A DNA stretch of 27,771 bases from Pseudomonadota bacterium (GTDB lineage: Bacteria > Pseudomonadota > Alphaproteobacteria > Rhizobiales > Rhizobiaceae): NCBI GenBank assembly GCA_023422735.1, contig JAFAGL010000219.1, forward strand, positions 1-27,771, given 5' to 3'. The position numbers and the translations under genes are program-made. Below are positions 16,007-24,147 of the stretch, in pieces (within the stretch, counting starts at the first letter, position 1; the number at the start of each line of letters is the position of its first letter). The notes beneath the pieces were generated by a model that was not told the DNA's origin, did not search any database, and worked only from the letters and a program-made list of their open reading frames with translations.

Positions 16007-17155
16007 CTATCGCATGGTCTTGAATTTTCCGTCCGCGATCGTGACGGAGATCAGCGTGTCGTCAAAGACACCTTCGTGCTGGTCGGCGCTGTAGCAGACC
16101 TTGCCGTCCATATAGGTGCCTTCGTAATCGCAGATGGTCTCGAGCGTATCGCGAATTTTCTCGCCAGTAACTTCGCCCTCAACGCGGCGCACCGCCTCGA
16201 AAATCATCTCAATGCCCATTGAGCCGATCAGTTCGGCGTAGCCCTGCGGCTCCTTGCCGGCCGCTACGATGATCTCTCCTAGTTCTTTCTGGCGCTCGGA
16301 CGGATCGTCCCAGTTACCAATGGACACAATCTCGATGCCTTCAGCAGCAGTTCCCGCTGCGTTGAGGAATGGACGCTGGTTGAGGCTGCCCGTGCCCACG
16401 ATCGGCGCTTTAATGCCGACCTGCTTAGCTGCCCGCACGAAGGACGCACCGAGTGGCGGCGCCGAGGTCTTTAGGAGCACAACATCCGGATTTGCGTTGC
16501 GGATATTCGTCGCAGCCGCAGTCAGGTCGATCGCGTTGAGCGGAGCACTGACCGCAGCGACAATCTCTGCATCTGTACCTTCGGTTTGCTCGCGGGCAAA
16601 CTTCATGCCAGCCTCACCGTAGGCATCCTCCTGATATAGGATGGCGACGCGCTTGTGGCCGGGATCGAAAATGCCGCGCTTCAGAACCTCGTTGATGATC
16701 AGAACATCAGATGGCGCAGTGCGGAAGACCCAAGGCCAGAACTTGTTGTTCTTGTCCGTGACGGTGATGGTTCCTACGGGCGCCAGAAGCGGAACCTTGT
16801 TCTGCATCGCTATGGGCGCTGCTGCAAGCGTGCCGCTCCCCATCGTCGGCCCCGCGATGGCGACGACGCCATGCTGGCGGATGAGGCGCGTGGCGCAGCG
16901 TGCGGCTTCCGTTGGATTTGTCTGCTCGTCGCAAATCACCAGTTCAATCTGGTGACCATTAAGCGTGTTTTCCTTGTTTGCCTTGTCAACGAGCGCCTGA
17001 ACGATGTCCCGTTCCGGTACACCGAAGGGCGCGGCGGGTCCGCTGAGGCTATAAATGCCACCGATCTTGATCGTATCCGCCTGCGCGCTCGTTGCTGCAA
17101 GCATTGCTCCCGCAAATGCTGCCAGTACGCCTTTCCTGCCAAGAAACTTCATCAT
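16007..17155 (-). CDS. Liv-type ABC transporter periplasmic substrate-binding protein
   Basis: 382 aa. The N-terminus is a signal peptide: basic MMKFLGRKG, a hydrophobic core, and a probable cleavage after AQA at residue 26. The mature part starts DTIKIGGIYSLSGPAAPFG and has the two-lobed type I periplasmic binding (Leu/Ile/Val-binding) fold, including ELVICDEQTNPTEAA and VAIAGPTMGSGTLA. GGGAGAGAGA precedes the ATG. In this family such proteins bind amino acids but also aromatic and short aliphatic acids or amides, so the ligand is open. It is the only binding protein with the four Liv-type core components directly upstream. Confidence 0.95.
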   Translation of the reverse strand: MMKFLGRKGVLAAFAGAMLAATSAQADTIKIGGIYSLSGPAAPFGVPERDIVQALVDKANKENTLNGHQIELVICDEQTNPTEAARCATRLIRQHGVVAIAGPTMGSGTLAAAPIAMQNKVPLLAPVGTITVTDKNNKFWPWVFRTAPSDVLIINEVLKRGIFDPGHKRVAILYQEDAYGEAGMKFAREQTEGTDAEIVAAVSAPLNAIDLTAAATNIRNANPDVVLLKTSAPPLGASFVRAAKQVGIKAPIVGTGSLNQRPFLNAAGTAAEGIEIVSIGNWDDPSERQKELGEIIVAAGKEPQGYAELIGSMGIEMIFEAVRRVEGEVTGEKIRDTLETICDYEGTYMDGKVCYSADQHEGVFDDTLISVTIADGKFKTMR

Positions 17156-17208
17156 TCTCTCTCCCTGTTGATGCGTTACCGATCCCGGTTGTTACTATTG
17201 CGAACGTG

Positions 17209-17946
17209 CTAGGCGTCGATTCCCATGAAAGCTTGAGCGATCGCTTCGAGATCTCCGAGGTCCTCCCGGGGGCCGCTCTTCACCACTTCACCGTGGCTCA
17301 AAACGACGTAGCGGTCGCAAATACGTTGCGCGAATGGCACGTTCTGCTCCGCCAGCACCAGCGCCATGCCCCGCTTCTTGAGGACATCGAAGGCATTCTC
17401 CAGAATGTCGAAGATAGCCGGCGCAAGGCCCTGCGACGGCTCATCCAGCAGCAGCACAGCAGGGTTTCGGCCAAGCGCAATGCCGATAGCGAGCATCTGC
17501 TGTTCTCCACCACTGAGCACGCCGGCGTTCGCCGTTCCGCGCTCTCTCAGGATAGGGAAAAGACTGAAGATCATATCTTGGCACGCGGGTCGTTCCTCAA
17601 GGGGAAGCATGCGCAGCCCAAGCTCGATGTTCTCTTCTACGGACATTGTCGCGAAGATGTTTCCCCGCTGTTCGGGCACGAAAGCTAATCCGTTAAAGGC
17701 GCGTCTGTGCGCGCTCATACGGTCGAGATTTTGACCGTTCACGCTAACCGCGCCTTGACCCGAAACAGTGCCGGCGATGGCGCCGAGAAGACTGCTTTTG
17801 CCTGCACCGTTTGAGCCCAGCAGGGCAACCATTTCGCCCGCCCGCACCTGAAGATCGACGCCGTGGACAACTTCGATGCGGCTGTAGCGTGCGCGAACGC
17901 CGCCGCAAACAAGAACGAGAGCTGAATCGTTTGCCTGTTCCGTCAT
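17209..17946 (-). CDS. Liv-type ABC transporter ATP-binding protein (LivF-like)
   Basis: 245 aa. Walker A GSNGAGKSS (44-52), the ABC signature LSGGEQQML, and Walker B VLLLDEPSQGLAP are all intact, so it should hydrolyse ATP. The short length and C-terminus (ending in FMGIDA) match the LivF half of the two-ATPase Liv importers. Its start overlaps the LivG-like stop by four bases (ATGA), giving coupled synthesis of the two ATPases. The binding-protein gene follows after 53 bases. Confidence 0.95.
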   Translation of the reverse strand: MTEQANDSALVLVCGGVRARYSRIEVVHGVDLQVRAGEMVALLGSNGAGKSSLLGAIAGTVSGQGAVSVNGQNLDRMSAHRRAFNGLAFVPEQRGNIFATMSVEENIELGLRMLPLEERPACQDMIFSLFPILRERGTANAGVLSGGEQQMLAIGIALGRNPAVLLLDEPSQGLAPAIFDILENAFDVLKKRGMALVLAEQNVPFAQRICDRYVVLSHGEVVKSGPREDLGDLEAIAQAFMGIDA

Positions 17947-18701
17947 GCGGCCCTCCCGAGATAGGCTTCAATGAAGCTTGGGTCGGCTGCGACGTGATCG
18001 GGCTTGCCCTCGATCAGGCACTTACCCTGTTTCAGAACCAACAAATATTCCGCTAGAGCGCGCACGAGCTTGAAGTTGTGTTCGACGAGAAGGACGCCCA
18101 CACCACTTTCAGCCAGACGCCGGATAGCGCCCGAAAGCATTCGTTGTTCGTCGAGAGAAAGTCCCGCCGCGGGCTCGTCGAGAAGAATATAGCGCGGCTC
18201 GTTGGCAACGGCCCGCGCAACTTCTACCAGACGCACGCGCCCCATGGGCAGTTCGCCCATTTGCATGTCTTTGAGCGCCAGCAGGTCGAGATCGGCAAGT
18301 ATCTCATGGCAGCGCTTCAGAAAGTGTCGCTCCTCGGCGGCACATTTCGGCAACCGCATCATCGATGCCAGCACACCTGATTTCCGAACCGGATAAAACC
18401 CGCATAGAACGGCTTCTTCAACCGTGATCTTCGCGTCGAAGCGCGGTGTCTGGAACGTGCGCGCGAGCCCGAGCGAGATGCGCTGACTGGGGCGCAGCTT
18501 GTCTGCGACGACGCCATCAACGATCACCGTACCCGATGACGGCGTGACCATACCGGTGATGGCGTTGAACATCGTACTCTTTCCGGAGCCGTTTGGGCCA
18601 ATTACCGATATGATACGACCGGGCTCCAGCGTTAGCGATGCGTCGGACAGCGCGGTAATGCCGCCGAAACGCACAGTTACATTGCGAATTTCGATGCTCA
18701 T
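17943..18701 (-). CDS. Liv-type ABC transporter ATP-binding protein (LivG-like)
   Basis: 252 aa from the ATG at 18701, which overlaps the LivM-like stop as ATGA; a longer frame to 18764 lies within the LivM gene and has no support. Walker A is GPNGSGKST (35-43) and Walker B ILLDEPAAGLS. The signature motif reads LPMGR rather than LSGGQ; a Pro at this place is common in LivG proteins. The C-terminal AYLGRAA ending is the usual LivG tail. It pairs with the LivF-like ATPase to energise the two permeases. Confidence 0.95.
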   Translation of the reverse strand: MSIEIRNVTVRFGGITALSDASLTLEPGRIISVIGPNGSGKSTMFNAITGMVTPSSGTVIVDGVVADKLRPSQRISLGLARTFQTPRFDAKITVEEAVLCGFYPVRKSGVLASMMRLPKCAAEERHFLKRCHEILADLDLLALKDMQMGELPMGRVRLVEVARAVANEPRYILLDEPAAGLSLDEQRMLSGAIRRLAESGVGVLLVEHNFKLVRALAEYLLVLKQGKCLIEGKPDHVAADPSFIEAYLGRAA

Positions 18702-19669
18702 GGGATGCTCACGGACTGGCGTTGACGACGATCTGCGTTGCGCTTGCGGAACCGCCTCGTCCAATCGGTGCCGAGAACACCGTTCGGCGTCACTAAGAGG
18801 ACGAAAATCAGCACTGCTCCGAAGATCATGCCCTGGGTTTCGGCCGCCGGCAGATAAAGAGTGAGCAGAGTGAGAAATGCCGCACCCAGAACCGGGCCGA
18901 TATAGGTCGCGGCGCCGCCGATCACAGCCATCAGCATGATACGAAGCGAGACGTGCATCGTCAGGGAGTCCGGCCCCATATAACTCATATAATGGGCGTA
19001 GAGCCAGCCAGCGACGCCGGCCACGGCTGCAGTGACCGAGAAGTAGGTAGCAAGAACATTTGCGACATTGACGCCGTCGGCGGTTGCGCGCAGCGGGTCA
19101 TGTTTGGCGGTACGCACGGCGCGGCCGATCGCCGAGTTGGTGAGATTAACATAAAAGATGAGGACCAGCACGACAATTCCCCAGCCGAGCAGGTGGAATG
19201 AAAATTGGCTGTCAACTCCTGAAAGCGATGGAATGCCTGAGAGACCGACATAGCCGCCGGTGATGTCGCCGCCTTCGCGAACGAAGTGCTCCAGGACAAG
19301 GCTCAGTAGAATGGTTCCGATCGAGAGTGGCATCGGCGACAGTCTGACAATGCCGCGCGCCATCGGATAGGCGAGCACTGCAGGGAGGATGATCGCCGCG
19401 ACCAGCCCAAGCCAAGGTGTGAGTTCGTAGTGAACGGTCAGAATGGCCGTTGCAAAGGCGCCGACGGATGCAAAAGCCGCTGTTGCCATGGTCAGGATGC
19501 CTGCCTGCCCATAAGCCATCCCGGCGGAAAGGGCCATCAGCGCGAAGATTGCGACCATTACGGAATTATCGAGCCAGAAAGCGTTGGACGCAATGAATGG
19601 GCTCAGCACCGCAATGATGACCGCTACGATGAGGGCCGGTCGTAAGCGTTCAAGGAGGCCGTGTTGCAT
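18698..19669 (-). CDS. Liv-type ABC transporter permease (LivM-like)
   Basis: 323-aa inner-membrane protein with about eight to ten hydrophobic segments. SAGMAYGQAGILTMATAAFASVGAF in the first third and GRAVRTAKHDPLRATADGVNV in the middle (the cytoplasmic coupling loop) are LivM signatures. AVIGGAATYIGPVLGAAFLT near the end is also typical. The ATG shares its A with the LivH stop codon (TGATG), so the two permeases are tightly coupled. The C-terminal tail is basic and cytoplasmic. Confidence 0.94.
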   Translation of the reverse strand: MQHGLLERLRPALIVAVIIAVLSPFIASNAFWLDNSVMVAIFALMALSAGMAYGQAGILTMATAAFASVGAFATAILTVHYELTPWLGLVAAIILPAVLAYPMARGIVRLSPMPLSIGTILLSLVLEHFVREGGDITGGYVGLSGIPSLSGVDSQFSFHLLGWGIVVLVLIFYVNLTNSAIGRAVRTAKHDPLRATADGVNVANVLATYFSVTAAVAGVAGWLYAHYMSYMGPDSLTMHVSLRIMLMAVIGGAATYIGPVLGAAFLTLLTLYLPAAETQGMIFGAVLIFVLLVTPNGVLGTDWTRRFRKRNADRRQRQSVSIP

Positions 19670-20523
19670 CAGACCCGTCCTCCCGTCGTGGCAATCTGGT
19701 TGTTCTTTCCGAGGGCAAGTACGACGAAGATGAAGATCAGGGGCACGGTGGTCGAAAGACTGCTAGGCAGGTAACCCGAACAGAGCGCCTGCGTGATGCC
19801 GATGATCAGTCCGCCCAGAAAGCCGCTCAGCGGGCTGCGAAGGCCGAACATGATTGCCGATCCAAAGCCCCAGATAGTCAGGGTAAACGCCGTGCTATAA
19901 TCCGCGCCGGTTGTGAAGAGGATCAGAACTCCCGCTACGCCGGCCATGAGGCCGCCGAGAATGTAGGTTGCGAACCAGATCCGGCGGACCGGAATACCTG
20001 CAAGTGCCGCGCCGATCGGATTCACGGCGCTTGCGCGCATCGCGCGTCCGAACGGCGTCTTGTTGATGATGAAGTAGAGAGCGCTTAGGATCATCAAACA
20101 GATGGCGACATTGATTCCAATCTGCGGACTGATACGGATACCGAAGACATTCCAGAAAGTGTCGAACGGCTGCCGGATCATCGGCGCCGTACCAAAATTG
20201 GACAGGATCATCGATTCAAGAAACGTGGCGAGGCCGAAGGTTCCGAGCACAGGGATGAGGTGGTCCACGGCGCCCGGGCGATTGAGGCGCATCGATATAA
20301 TGCCGACAATGCCTGCCGCCAGCACCGACGCACCGATGGCGAGCAGCACGCCGAGCGGGCCGCCCACCATATACATGACGGCGACGGCGAGAACAGCATA
20401 GGCGCCCAAAGCCACATCGACGGATCCGGTCGTTATGAAGACGAGGCTCACGGGAAATGCCAGCAAACCATAGGTTACACCCAGCAGCGCGCCTCGGACG
20501 ATATACTCAAGAAATTCGTACAC
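19669..20523 (-). CDS. Liv-type ABC transporter permease (LivH-like)
   Basis: 284 aa from a GTG at 20523, chosen because GGAGG lies a few bases upstream and the product then begins MYEFLEYIVRGALLGVTYGLLA, the usual LivH opening. The longer frame to 20595 would run into the upstream SDR gene. It has about eight hydrophobic segments, with the coupling loop FGRAMRASAVNPIGAALAGIPV and the late block FGLRSPLSGFLGGLIIGITQAL. It forms the importer channel with the LivM-like protein. It follows the SDR gene by about 59 bases within the operon that starts at 22631. Confidence 0.94.
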   Translation of the reverse strand: MYEFLEYIVRGALLGVTYGLLAFPVSLVFITTGSVDVALGAYAVLAVAVMYMVGGPLGVLLAIGASVLAAGIVGIISMRLNRPGAVDHLIPVLGTFGLATFLESMILSNFGTAPMIRQPFDTFWNVFGIRISPQIGINVAICLMILSALYFIINKTPFGRAMRASAVNPIGAALAGIPVRRIWFATYILGGLMAGVAGVLILFTTGADYSTAFTLTIWGFGSAIMFGLRSPLSGFLGGLIIGITQALCSGYLPSSLSTTVPLIFIFVVLALGKNNQIATTGGRV

Positions 20524-20582
20524 GGTTCCTCCCTCCGTTACTCTGCCCGCTCCTTGCGGGCGCTGCTGTGTTGCCTCAGCGG

Positions 20583-21353
20583 CTATGTCATCCAAAGCCC
20601 GCCGGTCACGTTGATCGCTTGGCCGGTCATATAGGCAGCGGCGGGTGAAAGGAGGAAGCAGACAGCCTTCGATATGTCGTCCGGCGTCCCGAGACGGCCG
20701 AGCGGGATAGCCGAGGCTCTGTCGGCGGCTCTTGGCAGACCAAGAGCGGCAGCTTCACGATCAGCTGCTGCACGCATTTCCGTCTGGTCGATCGTGCCGG
20801 GACAGATGGCGTTAACACGCACACCCCGACCGGCCAGTTCATAGGCGGCAGATTGGGTCATGGCTATGACAGCGGCCTTAGAGGCGCTGTAGGGCATAGC
20901 GAAGGGCCGTCCAGATTTGCCGAACCAAGACGCCATATTGACAACAACGCCGCGTGCGTCACACAGGTCGTTCAACAGGATCTGCAGGCAGTTGAAGCTC
21001 CCGAGCACATTAACTTCAAGTGTGCGGCGGAAATCCTCCACCTCAACATTGTCAAGCGATGCCAGCTTGCCAATGCCCGCATTGTTGACGAGCTGGGTGA
21101 TCGGGCCGCCAAGTTCGATCCGAGCAGCCTCCGCAGCTTCCGTGACGGCCGCGCGATCGGAGACGTCCAGAACAGCAGTGGTAACTAACGCGCCGCCCGC
21201 ACGCAGGTCTTCAGCGGTAGCGGCAAGTCGCTCAGCGTTGGCATCCCATATCGCGACCTTGGCGCCTTCGTCTGCCAGGCTGCGCGCCACAGCGCGTCCA
21301 ATTCCACCTGCAGCCCCGGTAACGACCGCTCTTTGTCCTTCGAACAAGCCCAT
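20583..21353 (-). CDS. SDR family NAD(P)-dependent oxidoreductase
   Basis: 256 aa, classical short-chain dehydrogenase size. The nucleotide-binding motif TGAAGGIG is at 12-19 and NNAG at 90-93. The catalytic triad is Ser142, Tyr155 and Lys159 (SWFGKSGRP, then PYSASK). Asp37 after the second strand (AIWDANAERL) suggests a preference for NAD(H), and therefore an oxidative role. The C-terminal YMTGQAINVTGGLWM is standard. It follows the other SDR gene by 28 bases, ahead of the permease genes. It probably oxidises a hydroxyl of a pathway intermediate, for example a 3-hydroxyacyl-CoA; the substrate is not predictable. Confidence 0.93.
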   Translation of the reverse strand: MGLFEGQRAVVTGAAGGIGRAVARSLADEGAKVAIWDANAERLAATAEDLRAGGALVTTAVLDVSDRAAVTEAAEAARIELGGPITQLVNNAGIGKLASLDNVEVEDFRRTLEVNVLGSFNCLQILLNDLCDARGVVVNMASWFGKSGRPFAMPYSASKAAVIAMTQSAAYELAGRGVRVNAICPGTIDQTEMRAAADREAAALGLPRAADRASAIPLGRLGTPDDISKAVCFLLSPAAAYMTGQAINVTGGLWMT

Positions 21354-21381
21354 TTACTAACTCCGGCTCTATACGAGTTGC

Positions 21382-22173
21382 TCAGGATTTTCGGATATGC
21401 AGGCCGCCATCCACATGGAAAGCGTGTCCGGTCATGTATGGCAGGTCGCCGGCGGCCAGTGCCGCGACGGTTCTGCCGATGTCTTCGGCTTCACCCCATC
21501 GCGGTTGGGGAACCCGGCCCGAGGTCACTGCCGCGTCGTACTTCTCGAAGACGTCCGCAGTCATGTCGGTACGGATCATTCCGGGCCGGATTTCGTGAAC
21601 TGCAATGCCTGAGCTGGCCAGTCGCAGGGAGTAGAGCGTCGCCATCATGGCTATGCCAGCCTTGGATATGCAGTAATCTGCCTGCGTTTCCGTCGCAATG
21701 ACCGCATTGCCGGAGGAAATGAAGATCATCGAGCGATCTGGGCGAGCAGGATCGCCCACTCGGTGCGCCATCATACGGCGTGCGATGCGCTGGCTGAGGA
21801 AGTAGGTGCCTCGCACATTGATGCCCATAAGCCGGTCGAAGCTTTCAACAGGCACACTAAGCATATCGCCGCGATAAGCCGTTTGAACCCCGGCGTTATT
21901 GACCAGGCAATCGATGCTACCACCGGCCGCCCAGGCTGCCTCCACCAATTCGTCCTGCGCGTCCAAATCGCCGATATCGCCAGCGATGAATGTCGCTTTG
22001 CGACCTGCTTCTCGTATCGCCGCCAGTGTCTGGGCTGCATTATCGTCGTCGACAACATCGTTGATGATGATGTCAAAGCCCTTTTTGGCGAGCTCCACCG
22101 CGATGGCACGACCAATTCCGCGCCGTCCGCCGGTGACAAATGCTGTTTTCGGCTGATCCGAATTGTGGGTCAC
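21382..22173 (-). CDS. SDR family oxidoreductase, 3-oxoacyl reductase-like (FabG-like)
   Basis: 263 aa. The coenzyme motif TGGRRGIG is at 14-21 and NNAG at 92-95. The catalytic residues are Ser154, Tyr167 and Lys171 (FISSGNAV, then ADYCISK). The RRGIGRAIAVELAKKGFD opening and the RGDMLSVPVESFDRLMGINVRGTYFLSQ block resemble a rhizobial group annotated as 3-ketoacyl-ACP reductases. Its start overlaps the MaoC stop by four bases (ATGA), coupling hydratase and dehydrogenase, which is what a hydration-then-oxidation sequence would need. Residue Asp39 favours NAD(H). Confidence 0.93.
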   Translation of the reverse strand: MTHNSDQPKTAFVTGGRRGIGRAIAVELAKKGFDIIINDVVDDDNAAQTLAAIREAGRKATFIAGDIGDLDAQDELVEAAWAAGGSIDCLVNNAGVQTAYRGDMLSVPVESFDRLMGINVRGTYFLSQRIARRMMAHRVGDPARPDRSMIFISSGNAVIATETQADYCISKAGIAMMATLYSLRLASSGIAVHEIRPGMIRTDMTADVFEKYDAAVTSGRVPQPRWGEAEDIGRTVAALAAGDLPYMTGHAFHVDGGLHIRKS

Positions 22174-22631
22174 GCGGCAACTCCGGCAGCCGGAATTTCT
22201 ACCCAGCGCATGATATGAACAGCCGATGCAACGAGTTCACCGCGCTGATTGTGCGCCTCGACGTCGGCCAGAGCGCGATTACGATCCGGCTCCAGAGACT
22301 TCACCCGATAAGTAACGGTGATGGTGTCCCCGAAGAAGACTGGGCCGGCGAACCGGATGCGGTCATATCCCTGCGAGACCGGCGTATAGCCGCCGTAATG
22401 CTTTACATGCGGCGTATACATGAGAGTGGATGTGGTCGACATCAGGCCCACTGTCAGAACGCCATGCGCTATGCGTTGGCCAAACGCGCCCTGGCGCATG
22501 TATTCTTCGTTGCAATGAACCTCTGAAAGATCGCCCGTCAGCCCTGCAAATAGATAGACGTCGCTCTCCGCGATCGTTTTCGCGAAGCGCACTTCTTCCC
22601 CAAGGCTGACCCGAAAATCCTCAAGTTTCAT
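22170..22631 (-). CDS. MaoC family (R)-specific enoyl-CoA hydratase/dehydratase
   Basis: 153 aa from the ATG at 22631, chosen because GGGAGG lies five bases upstream. It has a single hot-dog domain. The hydratase-2 motif is visible as FAGLTGDLSEVHCNEEYMRQGAFGQRIAHGVLT (split: AGLTGDLSEVH, GQRIAHGVL), with the catalytic pair Asp34 and His39. It would hydrate a 2-enoyl-CoA to the (R)-3-hydroxyacyl-CoA, or the reverse, complementing the crotonase-type hydratase encoded at 11485. It is the first gene of the minus unit that includes both SDRs, the importer and the CoA ligase. Operator B lies 34 bases upstream. Confidence 0.93.
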   Translation of the reverse strand: MKLEDFRVSLGEEVRFAKTIAESDVYLFAGLTGDLSEVHCNEEYMRQGAFGQRIAHGVLTVGLMSTTSTLMYTPHVKHYGGYTPVSQGYDRIRFAGPVFFGDTITVTYRVKSLEPDRNRALADVEAHNQRGELVASAVHIMRWVEIPAAGVAA

Positions 22632-22664
22632 CGAAACCTCCCAATTTCGAGAAACGCCTAACAC

Positions 22665-22682
22665 TGACTTGCATGCAGGTCA
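22665..22682. promoter_or_regulatory. Operator B in the divergent MaoC / FAD-oxidase region
   Basis: TGACTTGCATGCAGGTCA is an imperfect 18-base palindrome: TGAC/GTCA ends, TGCATGCA core, and one mismatched pair. It sits between the MaoC start (22631, minus) and the FAD-oxidase start (22717, plus), so one site can control both units. It shares CTGACTTGCA with operator A and the same half-site with operator C, but its TGAC/GTCA ends are ten bases apart instead of six. The likely binder is the TetR protein encoded at 13687. The palindrome is seen directly; the function is inferred. Confidence 0.6.
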
Positions 22683-22716
22683 ATATTGGATATTGTCACG
22701 GATTAGTGGAGGACAG

Positions 22717-24147
22717 ATGAGCGACATAGCATCTCAAAACCCCGAGTCTCGGGCCCAATATGTTTGCCCTGCAACACGTGAAGCGCTCGCGCGCCTGCGC
22801 TCAATCTTTGGTGATCGCATCAGTGAAAGCGCCAGTGTACGGGAGCAACATGCCAGCCAGTTGACATGGATTGCCCCCCAACCTGCTGATGCGGTCATTT
22901 TTGCCGAGACTACGGATGAAGTTGCCGAAACAGTCCGTGTTTGTGCGGCCTTGGGTGTGCCGGTCATACCGTTCGGTTCGGGTACTTCTTTCGAGGGTCA
23001 GTTAAATGCCCCACGCGGTGGCATATGCATCGACCTCAGCCGAATGAACGCGATCCTTGAGGTTCACCCGGAAGACATGGATGTGCGGGTTCAGGCCGGA
23101 GTGACGCGGAACACGCTCAACCAACATTTGAGAGATACGGGGCTTTTCTTCCCCATTGATCCGGGGGCGGATGCCTCACTAGGCGGCATGGCTTCGACGC
23201 GTGCATCGGGCACCAACGCTGTCCGATATGGTACAATGAAAGACAATGTGCTCGCGCTGGTTGTCGTGACACCGCAGGGTAAAGTCGTCAAAACTGCCAG
23301 TCGCGCCCGGAAGAGTTCGGCAGGCCTTGATCTCACACGGCTGTTCGTTGGCGCGGAAGGAACGCTTGGGATCATAACGGAATTGGTTGTACGCCTGCAT
23401 CCAATACCGGAATCGGTTGTCGCGGCAACCTGCGCTTTCCCGACGCTCAGGGCCGCGTGTAATGCGGTGATTGCCACAATGCAGTCCGGTATTGCTGTCG
23501 CCCGCATCGAGTTCCTCGATGCGTTGACCGTACGGGCCGTAAATACGCATTCGGGACTCGGATTGCCGGACCAGCCAATGCTTCTGCTGGAGTTTCATGG
23601 CACCCCGCAGTCGACGTCGGAGCAGGTCGCGCTGTTTGCAGAGATCGCAGCCAGCGAGATGGGCGGTTCTCTCCAGCACGCTTCCGAACTCGAGGAACGA
23701 AACCGGCTTTGGACGGCGCGCCATAATGCCTATTGGGCGTGCGTGGGTTTGCGGCCTGGAAGTCGGCCATTGCCGACGGATGTCTGTGTACCGATCTCAC
23801 GTCTTGCCGACTGCCTTGCCGAAACCGCCGAAGACGTGAAGGCGACGGGGTTGATCGCACCCATAGTGGGACATGTCGGCGATGGTAACTTTCATGTTCA
23901 GCCAATGGTGGACATTTCCAATCCCGAGGAAATCGACGCGGTAACGAAGTTCAGTGCTCGACTTGTTGCACGCGCCATCGCGATGGAAGGCACCTGCACT
24001 GGTGAACATGGCGTGGGCCAGGAGAAGGCGAAATACCTGCCACAGGAACATGGTGAGACGGCAATAGATCTGATGCGCCGGGTCAAGGAAGCTTTTGATC
24101 CAGATGGCATCATGAATCCCGGCAAAATGCTGGTACCCCTGACATGA
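22717..24147 (+). CDS. FAD-binding oxidoreductase, D-lactate dehydrogenase (cytochrome)/GlcD-like
   Basis: 476 aa from the ATG at 22717, chosen because GGAGG lies four bases upstream. The N-terminal FAD_binding_4 (PCMH) domain carries PFGSGTSFEGQ (85-95) and the flavin block FPIDPGADASLGGMASTRASG (split: IDPGADASLGGM, TRASGTNAVRYGTM, about 146-174). The C-terminal FAD-oxidase cap ends with TGEHGVGQEK, whose His is catalytic in the family, and FDPDGIMNPGKML. Relatives oxidise D-lactate, glycolate or D-2-hydroxyglutarate to the 2-oxoacid. Here it could supply the 2-oxoacid for the oxidoreductase at 5595. Four-base overlap with the next gene. Confidence 0.93.
   Translation: MSDIASQNPESRAQYVCPATREALARLRSIFGDRISESASVREQHASQLTWIAPQPADAVIFAETTDEVAETVRVCAALGVPVIPFGSGTSFEGQLNAPRGGICIDLSRMNAILEVHPEDMDVRVQAGVTRNTLNQHLRDTGLFFPIDPGADASLGGMASTRASGTNAVRYGTMKDNVLALVVVTPQGKVVKTASRARKSSAGLDLTRLFVGAEGTLGIITELVVRLHPIPESVVAATCAFPTLRAACNAVIATMQSGIAVARIEFLDALTVRAVNTHSGLGLPDQPMLLLEFHGTPQSTSEQVALFAEIAASEMGGSLQHASELEERNRLWTARHNAYWACVGLRPGSRPLPTDVCVPISRLADCLAETAEDVKATGLIAPIVGHVGDGNFHVQPMVDISNPEEIDAVTKFSARLVARAIAMEGTCTGEHGVGQEKAKYLPQEHGETAIDLMRRVKEAFDPDGIMNPGKMLVPLT

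Noticed and set aside
20524..20595. N-terminal extension of the LivH-like permease
   Set aside because: It would overlap the upstream SDR gene and is hydrophilic; GGAGG directly precedes the GTG at 20523, giving the standard N-terminus.
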